Assembly (NCBI RefSeq): GCF_000208865.1
Contig: NC_018385.1
Location: forward strand, 1,160,724-1,224,723
Source: Neospora caninum Liverpool
Lineage: Eukaryota > Apicomplexa > Conoidasida > Eucoccidiorida > Sarcocystidae
Length of the DNA stretch: 64,000 bases
Reading direction: 5' to 3'
The notes beneath the pieces were generated by a model. It ran no database searches and was not told the origin of the DNA. It saw only the letters and a list, made by a program, of their open reading frames with translations. This document shows positions 37,353 to 47,378 of the stretch, piece after piece (position 1 is the stretch's first letter; every line of letters begins with the position of its first letter). A program made the position numbers and the translations under genes.

Positions 37353-38144
37353 ATGGAACGCTGCACAGGTTGTGAAACGGATGCGTTTATATCTGCGCAT
37401 TTTGAGGAGCAGAAACGCAGTGAGAGCTCTCCTTCGGATCAGGCTGCTTTCGTCACATATTGCCTCGCCCCGTTGCGACCGGACATCTACGTCACTATTG
37501 GGCTTTGTGTCGGTGTCACAAACAGTAAAGAAGTGTTTGAGGAGACAATACGGAAGTCTCATGAACAAACGGACGGGACCGCGAGCGACGCCGCCAGCTC
37601 AGCACGAACTTCACACGGCTGTCCAGAACAGGGAGAACCACGGGCAAGAAATGGGTTCACTTCTTCTGAACTGGGTAGCGATTCGACAAGGTCGTCGCCT
37701 GCCAATGCGGCCAGGTCACCACAACGTTCCTTTTCTTGTTGGCTGTGCATGAACCCCGGGTCATTAGTTAGCTTGGACCAGGTTCTTCTAGGCGTGTTAC
37801 GTGCTGTTGAGCATTTCGAGGAAGGGAGCATGAAGACGAATGACTTGAAGAAAGAGATTTTGTACTGTGCATCACCAAGCCGGAACATTGCACAGGCGCT
37901 GCAGCATCTAGGCTCGCAGCCTGACATGCGGCAGCTGCTGCTTGTTATGGTTCAAATGAGTGCAGAGCAGCAAAGAAGTGTCTGCTCGCGAATCAGAGGG
38001 ACGTGGCGTGAACTCAGCTGTCTGTCGGAATTGCGTGATAGAAATAGAATTAGGAGTTTCATACACTGTACCAACGATGAGGAAACGTTGCCAGGCGGAC
38101 TCGAGGCTGCCGTGATGGGCAGGATTGCGTGCAAATATATTTGA
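37353..38144 (+). CDS. CGI121: KEOPS complex subunit Cgi121 (TPRKB homologue)
   Basis: Cgi121 binds the kinase Bud32/PRPK within the KEOPS complex, which makes the universal t6A modification of ANN-decoding tRNAs; Cgi121 recruits the tRNA 3' end. The intronless frame from ATG 37353 (GGGAAATGG) gives 263 residues. Residues about 43-65, PDIYVTIGLCVGVTNSKEVF, match the first strand-helix of TPRKB (compare CRVTLLLFKDVKNAGDL). Residues about 143-190 match its core: LDQVLLGVLRAVEHFEEGSM followed by KTNDLKKEILYCASPSRNIA and QALQHLG (compare GKMKTRTLSTEIIFNLSP). The C-terminal helix GLEAAVMGRIACKYI also fits. An insert of about 70 residues, rich in Ser, Arg and Gly (about 70-140), separates the halves; TPRKB is 175 residues. 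No targeting sequence is seen, so it is probably cytosolic or nuclear. Confidence 0.88.
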   Translation: MERCTGCETDAFISAHFEEQKRSESSPSDQAAFVTYCLAPLRPDIYVTIGLCVGVTNSKEVFEETIRKSHEQTDGTASDAASSARTSHGCPEQGEPRARNGFTSSELGSDSTRSSPANAARSPQRSFSCWLCMNPGSLVSLDQVLLGVLRAVEHFEEGSMKTNDLKKEILYCASPSRNIAQALQHLGSQPDMRQLLLVMVQMSAEQQRSVCSRIRGTWRELSCLSELRDRNRIRSFIHCTNDEETLPGGLEAAVMGRIACKYI

Positions 38145-41114
38145 AAACGTATGACATAAAACGAACACCGCAGCGCGACTCAGAAACCGCCGGCCGTGGC
38201 TTGTCGCCGATTGTCTTTGAGGACCTGCAATATCACATCCATTTTTAACACAGAAGCAGACTCATCGTTCTTTTTCGCAGTGTAATCTGGCAGCTTGTCT
38301 AATATCGAGTAGTCATGCGCATGCAGCTGCCGCTCTGCCTGCGAGCAAACGTAGTCGCTGATTGTTCTTGAGGTATTCTTTTTTCGCTGGACACGTGTAA
38401 TGGATTCTTCGTGTAGTTGACACCTACTGCAGACGCGGAATCATAAAAATAGTGAAACGTCTGGATCCTTGGCGTCCCTCAGGAGGGGTTCCCCATACAT
38501 CTCGTCGCCTTCATGTAGCCACTATATGCACACTTTCGATTTTGTGTGTTTAAGTGTCTCACAGTTGCCTAACCTGGAATTAATCCTGAACATGACACCA
38601 ACGCTATTTGCTCCGTTAATCCCGACCCACGGCTTTTGTAGGCCGTGCTAGGGGAAGGCTCCGGTCGAAGAAGGCAGCTATTTTGCTGCCCCGTTGTCGT
38701 GTGTATATGCACAAGAGGCGTGGTGACGGGTTTCCTTTCTCCGGAAAGCTGTAGCGTATTGGTGAATACAGACAACGCGGGGAGTTTCTGTTACCGTCTC
38801 GTGTACCGTCGTCGGTGAACCGCCAGGGAATTCCGATCAACAGGCTCGTGCACACATAGGTAATTTGGCAGAAATATTGTCCGGAAATTACCCTGGTGTT
38901 TCCGTAGAACTTCGTGAAAACAAGGGCTGTCCCCCACCCCGGACACCTAGCCATCGCCGACAGAGGCCCGACGCTGATTCCCTGCCCTCTCTCGCGTAAA
39001 CGCGAGGTATATCAGCCTGAAAGTTTTCAGATACGATGAAGATGTTAGCATGCACCTCAAATCGTTTTACATTCGTATGTTCTAAAGTGTGGTTCAATGG
39101 CTCTGCGTAGCTCTCCAACAAAATTTGTGCGCGGAAAACCTGTTTCGAAAAACATCACGCGGTACAGTTGGTTAGATAGGTCTACTGTTGTGGGCTTCAG
39201 TGAGGTTCAAAGCAAAATAAACGCCATATGGTCAAGTGTTCCTGTCAGCACGCAGCACAGTGGTGCAACGTTATGCAACGTTAAAGTCGTACAGATCATT
39301 AGACTGTTCAAAGACCGTCCCTTTGAGTGATGCACAGCTTGTGGCCGCCATGTTCACCCTATTTTCTGCTACACCCATGGTGGAATGCAAAAGCAAAAGG
39401 AAGAAAGCGGTAAAAGAACAAACACAGTACTCCTTTCCATGACATGTGTAGCCACTGCCGACAGCGTTTTCCCGATGGATCATGCCAAGACAATGTGGGG
39501 CGGGGCGGGATCACGACAAACTAACTGCAGCGAATGCGGTCCCCTGGTTGTTGCTTTGACTTTACTAATGAAGAAGAGACCTTTGTTCATCTGATCCTCC
39601 CTTCACTTAGCTGCAAGTCCGGTCTTCACTTTGTAAAGAGCCACGATAAAAAGAAAAGGCCGGTGGCTCTCATCTTAGGCCCCCCTGACGGCCTGCAAAG
39701 ACGCGTCTAGTCACAATCTGGTTCCCAATTCATTACTTTGTAAAGTCGTGTTCGTTTGGCCGTGGTACGGAAGCATCGAAGCACCAATCTCTGGCTACAA
39801 CAGAAGAACCGCTTTTGGACCGGCTGCGGTGGAATTCGTGGGGGGCAGATCCACGCACAAGGATATCCCTTCTTTTCGTGTTGATGCATTACGAGTTTTT
39901 TGAAAAATGCTTTAGTAGGGGCGAAGAGGCTCGAAAGAACATTGGGTGCTCACGGCAAGTCGCTTTCGTTCGAGCACACGTTTCAGCAAAAACCTGGACA
40001 GAGTCGGCTTGGCCAGACCGCGCTCCTTTGACTTGCACACGAGACACAAAACCATGTATGGTTCCTGGGTACAGTAATGTAATTGGCCAAACTAACAATC
40101 CTGAATACAAAAACAAACCCATAGGTAAATCTGCATATATTCTCTGTCTGAAGGTGAACCACTTGGAGAAACTGGGGCATGCTGAACTAGTGTGCCGTTC
40201 TGTCCTGCTACCGTCAACTCCAGTATCAATATACTGCCGATTCTGGCCACGTGTACCGGGATAATCCAGGTGAACGCTCCAATGTGCTCGGTGGATTCTT
40301 TCGGCAAATTGGCGAAGTTGTTGAGAAGTCGAGAGGGAGACGCCGATCAGAAATTGCTGTGAGAAAAAGTGCAGATGTTTCCACATTATCTCCCTGGGGC
40401 AAGGGACATTGGGATGTGCAACGAATTTTACGGCCTTCTGCGCCTTCTGAAATCAACCCCGACCTCTGCGTGAGACTATCGGATTCGTGGGAGATACCGG
40501 AGTTCGACGGCTCCTCGAAGAGTCAAATGCAGGAGAAAAGGTGCTGGAAGTGTTGAAGACATTAATTATTGAGGCGTAGAAAACCTCTGACATGCAGACT
40601 ACCTGGATTCTTCGTACCCGTATATCTTACTTGAAGTGCAAAGTGGCTTGGCATCAGTATCCTCCTGGCAACCCGAGAAGAATTAATAAAGTTCAGTAAT
40701 TGATTATGGAAGCTCAGGTCGTTTCCAGGGTCTATCTGATGGTTTCGAACCTGCTCTGTTCGCAGAGAGAACGGGAGAATAATGAGGACGCAAGCTAGCG
40801 TGGTGCCATCAAGAAGGATCCTCAACAAATATATCTGTTCCCTGGTCTGTTTAATCTAGCGAAGAGACGCCACCCTGACTAGAAACAACCAGTGCGGTTC
40901 TATGTTCATTTGGAGGAGTTCCCCAACAGATCAACGGACTCTAAGAAACGAATGAAGGTGTATAGTTCTTGATTGACGCTCGTGGTACGCCTGCCTTACG
41001 CAACGTGAAAAAGGCAAAAGGGAGCGCAGGGAATGCGAGACAAGAACAAATCAGCGAGTCGAAGTGCTTGGAATTCACGCACGTGGTCACAGCAAGAAAA
41101 CAAGGAATCTCATC
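38145..41114. other. Long intergenic region, no gene seen
   Basis: About 3 kb between Cgi121 and the secretory gene. An open frame at 39815-40264 and its antisense at 39889-40386 lack ATG context and domain features. AGAGACG at 40863 is the only motif I can name. Confidence 0.45.
40863..40869 (+). promoter_or_regulatory. WGAGACG-type promoter element
   Basis: AGAGACG lies 246-252 bp upstream of the ATG of the secretory gene at 41115, a distance usual for this element in Toxoplasma surface and dense-granule promoters. Motif and position only. Confidence 0.4.
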
Positions 41115-44004
41115 ATGACTGAAAACATTTCCATGTCTCTCTCCCGCCGAAGGAGAACGGCGGTTTTGCACCAGCCCCACCGAAATAACCGGCCTGCTTC
41201 TCTTTTCCGCCTGCTGGCATTGAGTTCTTTGGGAACATGCGTGGTGGGAACTGGAAATTTCAAATTATTTCCACTTCCTATTTTAGCGACTGGTTCTCCT
41301 GCTGTCGAAAAAGGGAACAAAATTGAAGGCTCTTCTCGGTATGCATCCTTCGACGCAGCAGGCTCAGCAACTCGTTCTCCCGCTCAGTTCCCGCCCATAC
41401 GCCGCCTACAGCAGACACACCATGAGTCGGTTGGGTTCGGGAATGAACAAGAAAAAGTGGAGGAAGAAAGGGACGAGACGTATGGTCCTCTGCAAGGTGA
41501 GGAAGACGGCACGTCAGTCGATCGTTCGTACGGTGGCGACGCCGATTCGAATGAAGAGCCATTTCCGCGAGAGGAGTGGGATGAAGAGCATGCGGAGCTT
41601 CAGACAGCCTTCGCAATGGCAGACGTATTTGGAAGGCTGCAAGGGAACCAAGAAGAGCAGCACTTGCAGGGAAAAGAGCAGGATCTCTACGAGGTGGAGG
41701 GCCTACAACAACAGACGAACGGAGGCGCCGTATCAGATTTACAGGAGCACAAATCAAATGCACCCCAGCGCCAGTCACTTCATTTTCTTGCCTATCCCTC
41801 AACGGGAGGGAGACGCCGCCTTCACGTCGATGGATCCCCTCGTACGTGGGTGGACATACGTCCGTGGACACCGACGAATAATCGCACTCCACAGAGAGGT
41901 GGCGTCGTCACAAAAAACAGAACAATGAGGATGGCTGTATCTTCTAAGAAAGATCAGAGCAAGACGTTCGATACTCTTCCAGATTTCCCTGTTTCACCAG
42001 AAACTGTTTCTACTGTATCTCCCGTGGACGCGAGGAGGCTCGAGTACTTGAAGGCCTTCGTTGAAGGTGGCAGGCCCTCTGATGGAGCTGGAAGAGGCTC
42101 ATCCTCGCAACAACAGCACGTTCATGTCTCTTCGAGAGCAGAATCTCCTCAGGTGTTAGCCGCGAGTAGTTCGCGGGGTTCCCTTCCCGAAGAGGATTGG
42201 ACAGAAAGCTTCAAACAACAACTCTCTCCAGATGAGGCCCACTGGCCAACGCGGGCGAAAAAAGCCGCACGGCGAGCTTCAAGAGGTTGCTCCTTCGATT
42301 CTCAAGGGAGTGAAGCGTGCCCGCTTCCTCACTTTGTACCCCCCGGCGTTACGCCATCCGATCTGAGAGAACAACTGGCCATGATCGACAGCTACCTAGA
42401 AGACCAACACTGGTCGGAGGCGTACCTCACGAGTCATGGCGACGCAGATACAGATCCGGGCACTTTGTCTGAGCCGACAGATGAACATTTCGATGAAACT
42501 CCCGACAGGCACGCGGTTGGGAGTACCGCCAGTCACTCGTCTTTCTTCGTCACTCCTCGAGTGGCAAGCAGCCGCGACACCCCTGCTCGATCTGGCAACG
42601 TCGAGACCTGTCTCCGGTGTCAGAAAGTCGTTGTCTGCTACATGCTGTACCCTGGAATTCACACGCTCCAGTCGTGCACGCTGCTGTTCTTCCCAGATGC
42701 AGTAAACGATCCATATTCCGTTTTCAACAACGAATGCAATCTCTGCCTCTTCTCTCAACCCAGAAATGCACGCCGCATGGTCTCCGCAGCTGCCTCCGCT
42801 GCCGCCACAGCAGGGGCTGCGGCTGCTGCTGGGGCAGCTAGGCATGTGATTGCTGCGGCGGCTGTCGCAGCCGCGAATGCGGCGACGGTGGCAGCTCTGG
42901 ACGCCAGTGGGGGGGAGGGCTCCACTGCCTTGAAAAGTGGAACAGAAAGGTTACTAGACGACGACGGGGGAAGCGGCGCAACGCCCCGGAGACGACTACA
43001 GGCTGTAGAAGAGGACGAAGCAGCAGAGAAAAGCCTGCATACGAACAGACATCATCCCGGACAGCCGCCTGTGACCAAGGCCTTCAAACCCGTACGTAGC
43101 AGACAGGCAAGAAACGCGTCCCAGTACACATCGACAGGATTTATACGTAGACGGAGACCCGTTGTGTGCAAATATCTGCGGATGTGACTGCAGACGCACA
43201 GGTGCACAAGAGCACAGACACGGTGTCCTATTTCAAATCCCGTCTCTTTTTAGCGGTCGCGACTGGCCGCGACACGGACGGGTGCGCTGCGTTCAGGTTC
43301 CCCCATTGGCCTCGAAACACAGGACGCGTCAACCGTTCATTTGCAGTGTTTGTGTTAAACTTCAGAAGCCCAGCGACAGTTTTCGAGGGGAATCGAGCAG
43401 CTACACCCCTCTGATGTTGAGGCAGATGCGTGAGCATCCTCGGATGATGCAACTGATCTTGGCGTCAGCTTTACTCTTGGGAGCGGACACAGAGAAGGCA
43501 CTTATCCTTGGCAGAAAAAGCAGAGATTTATCGATAGACGTCTCCCAGCTTCGAGTGCCGAGGGCCGTTGCAGAAGGAAAGGTGCCTGCGTCGGCCAACA
43601 GTGATGGAGACAAAATAAATCGTGACCCAACCGCCGACTCCGTTGCCAGCCGGAGAAGAAAGCAACTTGAGATGATCGCGGCCAGGCAATATCCAAAAAT
43701 GTCTCGTTTCTGGGAAGCTGCCGCCGGGCTACTAACGGGCGCAAATGTGGAAGACGTTCTCAGTCTTCGTAGAAGAAGACAGCACGTGCTTAACAAATCT
43801 GCTGAAGCCTCGCCGGTTGCTCCTCCTGCATTCGCACTGCATCTAAATCCACTAAAGGATAACGCAGCGTTTGTAAGCAAGAGCCGAAAACAATTGGAAC
43901 GGCAACATCCTCAGATGACCGAATTCTGGGAAGTATTCGGTGCTCTTCTGACTGGGAATATCCCGGCGGTAAAAAGGATGAGAAAGCAACGGATGATGGC
44001 CTAG
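41115..44004 (+). CDS. Putative secretory (dense-granule-like) protein with RRL motifs and three C-terminal modules
   Basis: Not recognised. Two exons, 41115-43091 and 43366-44004, join in phase 0 through GTACGT and CTTCAG and encode 871 residues (865 if the ATG at 41133 is used). A basic N-terminus with RRRR precedes a hydrophobic stretch (SLFRLLALSSLGTCVVGTG, about 29-47), a signal peptide with a long n-region as in many coccidian dense-granule proteins. RRLQQ (96-100), RRLEY and RRLQA resemble the RRL core of the TEXEL site cut by Golgi protease ASP5. The middle is acidic and disordered. A strongly alanine-rich hydrophobic stretch (nt 42783-42900) could cross a membrane. The second exon carries three related modules at about 678, 758 and 833, the last two with PxMxxFWE...LLTG and an RxR tail. 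Export into the vacuole or host cell is inferred, not shown. Confidence 0.75.
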
Positions 44005-46664
44005 CACCGAACTCCTTTCAACGCGCCATTGTTCAGTGGCAGCAGAACCGACATCTGACGAGATCACGAGGGAGGGCGGACTTGCGAACATGTTTGAAGA
44101 AACCTCAACTTTCCGAGCTGCTGCTCGACAAAATCGTCCGTCGATACAGTCACGTATACCTGTACAGATCTCAGCAGGTGCCAAGTGGAAGCACGTCTTT
44201 GGCAATCTATATGAATCTGAAGGCGGGGACGCTGTCGGCGAGGGTGGGCGTAGGAGGATGTACTGTCGATGTTAACAGCAGTTTGCCATTTACAAAGCAT
44301 ACCTCTACTGCCCACAGTGCGGTCCCCGAGAATTAATGCGACTAATAAGACATTCGTGAACCTACACTCATCCGTTTCTTCCTGGCGGAATTGTTCTTTT
44401 GCGTCTCCATTTTCTGTGTTTTTGCTAGCAACGCCGTCACCACAGGGACGCCTCTTTGTTCCTTGATTCGTCCATCGGATCCCGTTACACGAATATCCAT
44501 CGCCCCTGTTACCCCACAGCGACTTTTTAAGTGTGTCCGTGAAACGTAGTGGGCGTCATGTCAACTCCCGCGGGCCTCGTATATGTCCGTTGAGGGGAGG
44601 ACCGATACTCCACTTCAATTTCCTGTATTATAATAGTTTTACATATTTTCTACTTACATTTAAATGGTTCTAGTAACCCTGCAGGTATAGATACCGCGCT
44701 TAAAGTTGCCTCCTGTACTGCTCTCCTCTTGCTCCGAAGCGTCTACAGCTACGGTAGCTGCGGTGCTCGTAACCAGGTGATCTTTCTTTCCTCTACGTAC
44801 TCAGAGCTTGCAGCCCACCTTCGTAACTGACGCTCGAACCTTGGGGAGCACTGGTGATGCCCCGGTCGCATCAGAGATGGCCATTTGCTTGCAGCGACGG
44901 TGATCTTTTTCTTAGCTTTAAGAGTGACTTCGAGCTCAGCGGCACTCCAGTTCTTGCCCGAAGGCCAAAATTTGTCTTTTTCTGCTGTCTCGCGCCGACA
45001 AGTGTGGCAACGCTGGAACGGTAGTCATTCTGGCGCGGTCACCACACCATTGGGAGAGGCCTGGTCCGAGATCAGAGAAACTCGGAACCACTTGAACAGA
45101 ATGGGTTCCAAATTTCCAGCTTACCCCTGTTTTGGGAAAGAGCCGCGAGAGGGAGCAGTTGTCCACACATATGTCAGGCGATATCGTGTGCAGAATCAGT
45201 GGTAAGAGCATCAACACATGAGACTGTGGCCTTCCGAGCTGAGGCTGGGGCCGAGTGCCCGATTTTGTCAACAACCCTCCGAGAAAGACGGAGCGCCACA
45301 AGTGAATTGTGCAAATTTGGCCTTTTACACTTACCACTCTTGCGCACGTGACTGCGCCGATGTCTAGAATGCTAGGCGCACTCCCGCATATATGCGTTTC
45401 TGTGTCGGTTTTCTGCAATGGCCGAAGAGTAAGGTGGACCGGCTACCGCAGCGATGATCGTTGTTAGCCTTTTCTGTGGCTCTGCGTGGACGTCGCCTTT
45501 GAATCGCAACTGGTGATACGGTTCGACGTAACGGTGACAAAGTCTACGCTGCCGCAGCTCATCGACCTTTTTTGTCTTGCGAAGTCGTGACACTCTGAAG
45601 CCCAGAAGATACGGATCTATCAATGAATAATGGTCCATGGCATGCAAGTTTCTCCAGCTCCAACCCGGGGGTGAGCGAAACCGGCGGGCTGGGTCCCCGC
45701 CTCGTGCCTCTGCCCGCCCCTCCGTGCACCGACTCGGCTGTCGTCGGGCACCGAGAACTCGCCCTTTCATTCAGCAAAGGTGTATTATTGGAACTCCGCG
45801 GAAGAAGCTACATACTTGCGGCGCTCGGTGAAACGAATTCTTTTCGAAGGTGTCTGTTGTGGCTCGAAGCTTGATAACATATACGAAGTAGAGCTACAGC
45901 GCAACTTTTCCGTACCGCGCTCCCGTGTGACATCGCCGGTACAGGACACAAGCGCGTGTTGGTCACACCTGTAATTCATGGTTCTTCCCCGTTTTTCCAC
46001 GTTCCGAGCTGGAGCGCAAGTTTTCTTTTATGTAGAGGGTTTGGACAGCCAGTTCAGCCGTGTGAGAAACCCTGTGTATCGTCGAGGCATTGTGTCCTTT
46101 TTGCAGGCTGTCGAATGGGCAGCGAAGCTCGATTCATCTCCTGATTGTCCTCCGTGTTGTCCACGTGCTATTTTGTGACCCCATATTATCAGTGGCAGAT
46201 ATTCAGGACATGCTGAGGCAGCTCACTTGGAAAGAAACACCGGCGCCTGATGAGCGCCTGATGCACGCCTGATGTGCGGGCTCTCGTGGACACCAAAGCA
46301 CCGGCGCAACGCCCAGTGCTCCGCAAGGCCCGCGCGGTCCTTACAAGGCCATGCTCCGCTACATCAGTAGCAGCACTAAGGAAAAGCCTGGGTAGCTTGC
46401 GGCTTCTACATGTGTCTCTTTCCTAGCAACAATACCAGAGAGAGGAAAGCTATCGCTGAGCCTTATTGACGCCACAAGGGGATTTCGGCGGCTAGGACGG
46501 CGGTACAGTTTAAATTCCCTGACGGAGGAGGAAACCTGAAGCGAATCGAGAAAGTCCTTAGAAAACTATCGCCTATTCTGCAGTGGGGACTGCATCTGGC
46601 CGTGGTCACACCCATATTCTCGAGCGTATCAACATCAACTTGACCTCTGCGGGCGTAGGAGAGG
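44005..46664. other. Long intergenic region with a possible decayed secretory ORF
   Basis: An AT-rich patch lies at 44616-44670. At 44877-45205 a hydrophobic leader-like frame is displaced from the nearest ATG (see the separate entry). Frames at 45623-46180 have no supportable identity. Confidence 0.4.
44877..45205 (+). pseudogene. Possible frameshifted short secretory ORF
   Basis: ATG at 44877 opens MAICLQRR and stops. The next frame, from about 44885, has no ATG but reads a signal-like stretch (LAATVIFFLALRVTSSSAAL) and then about 80 polar residues to a stop at 45203. A one-base shift between ATG and leader would explain both. It could equally be chance, since no homologue is recognised. 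Confidence 0.25.
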
Positions 46665-47378
46665 ATGGAGCCGCGCGTGCGATGTCGGACTTCTGCTGTC
46701 CTTTCCCTCTTTTTTGTGACAGCTTTGGCACTCCTGTGCAATATTCGGGCCTCTGATGCTGGCGTCGGAGTTGCTCAAGCATCCACTGTCGTGACGGCAG
46801 TTAAAGAGGACATTCCCACGGATTTGTCAAGCATAGAGAACGAAGAAGAGGAGACGATCCCCTCCTTTGGGGACGAACTTTTCGCAGAGAGCCTGGAGAC
46901 ACGCCGGAAGAGAAAACAGAAGCAAGAGTCACTCCGGCGGCGAAGCGCACACAGGAAAGAACAGGAAAAACTGCGAAAAAGGGCTGCGTTTAATCGTTCG
47001 CTGGCCCAGTGGACAGTGTTCTTGCTCGTAAACGCAGCGGTTTCGGCGGCTGCAATCTACGGTCTTTGGAAAACGGTACAGGCCGAAAATGCAGTGCCGA
47101 CAGGAGAAGAGCCTCCGCAGACTGAAAAGCCGCAAGAAGGAGAGCCTCCGCAGACTGAAAAGCCGCAGAAAGGAGAGGAGGAGAAGACACCCGAGCCCCC
47201 TACACCGACACCAGCTTCCAAAATAGCTCACCGTGTTATCTCAACTGGATTGGCCGGTTGGGGGTTGGCCATGACGGCCTACGCCCTATACAACCTTGCC
47301 GCGTCTAGTCCCACGGTAGAGGAATCAAGAGTGAGCGCGATGTCACGTATTCCGTTTCACAACTCTGGTCAGCAGTAA
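46665..47378 (+). CDS. Small secretory protein with two membrane segments
   Basis: Not recognised. A single exon of 237 codons. The N-terminus (RTSAVLSLFFVTALALLCNI, about 8-27) is a clear signal peptide, probably cut near RASDAG. Residues 50-70 are acidic; 78-110 are very basic (RRKRKQKQESLRRRSAHRKE). A hydrophobic segment at about 114-136 (WTVFLLVNAAVSAAAIYGLW) and a second at about 189-212 (STGLAGWGLAMTAYALYNLA) can span or insert in membranes. Between them, two copies of GE(E)PPQTEKPQ (from about 147) precede a Pro/Thr-rich linker. This layout of signal peptide, charged linker and late membrane helices is usual for coccidian dense-granule proteins of the parasitophorous vacuole, which is the inferred location. 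The RRK/RRR runs are not a clear RRL site. Confidence 0.75.
   Translation: MEPRVRCRTSAVLSLFFVTALALLCNIRASDAGVGVAQASTVVTAVKEDIPTDLSSIENEEEETIPSFGDELFAESLETRRKRKQKQESLRRRSAHRKEQEKLRKRAAFNRSLAQWTVFLLVNAAVSAAAIYGLWKTVQAENAVPTGEEPPQTEKPQEGEPPQTEKPQKGEEEKTPEPPTPTPASKIAHRVISTGLAGWGLAMTAYALYNLAASSPTVEESRVSAMSRIPFHNSGQQ

Noticed and set aside
1..38330. Many TGCATGC motifs considered as ApiAP2 binding sites
   Set aside because: They are scattered through introns and low-complexity tracts as often as in promoters, so no single copy can be called regulatory from sequence alone.
39815..40386. Overlapping open frames of 149 (+) and 165 (-) codons
   Set aside because: Neither has a good start context or any domain pattern, and they overlap each other on opposite strands.
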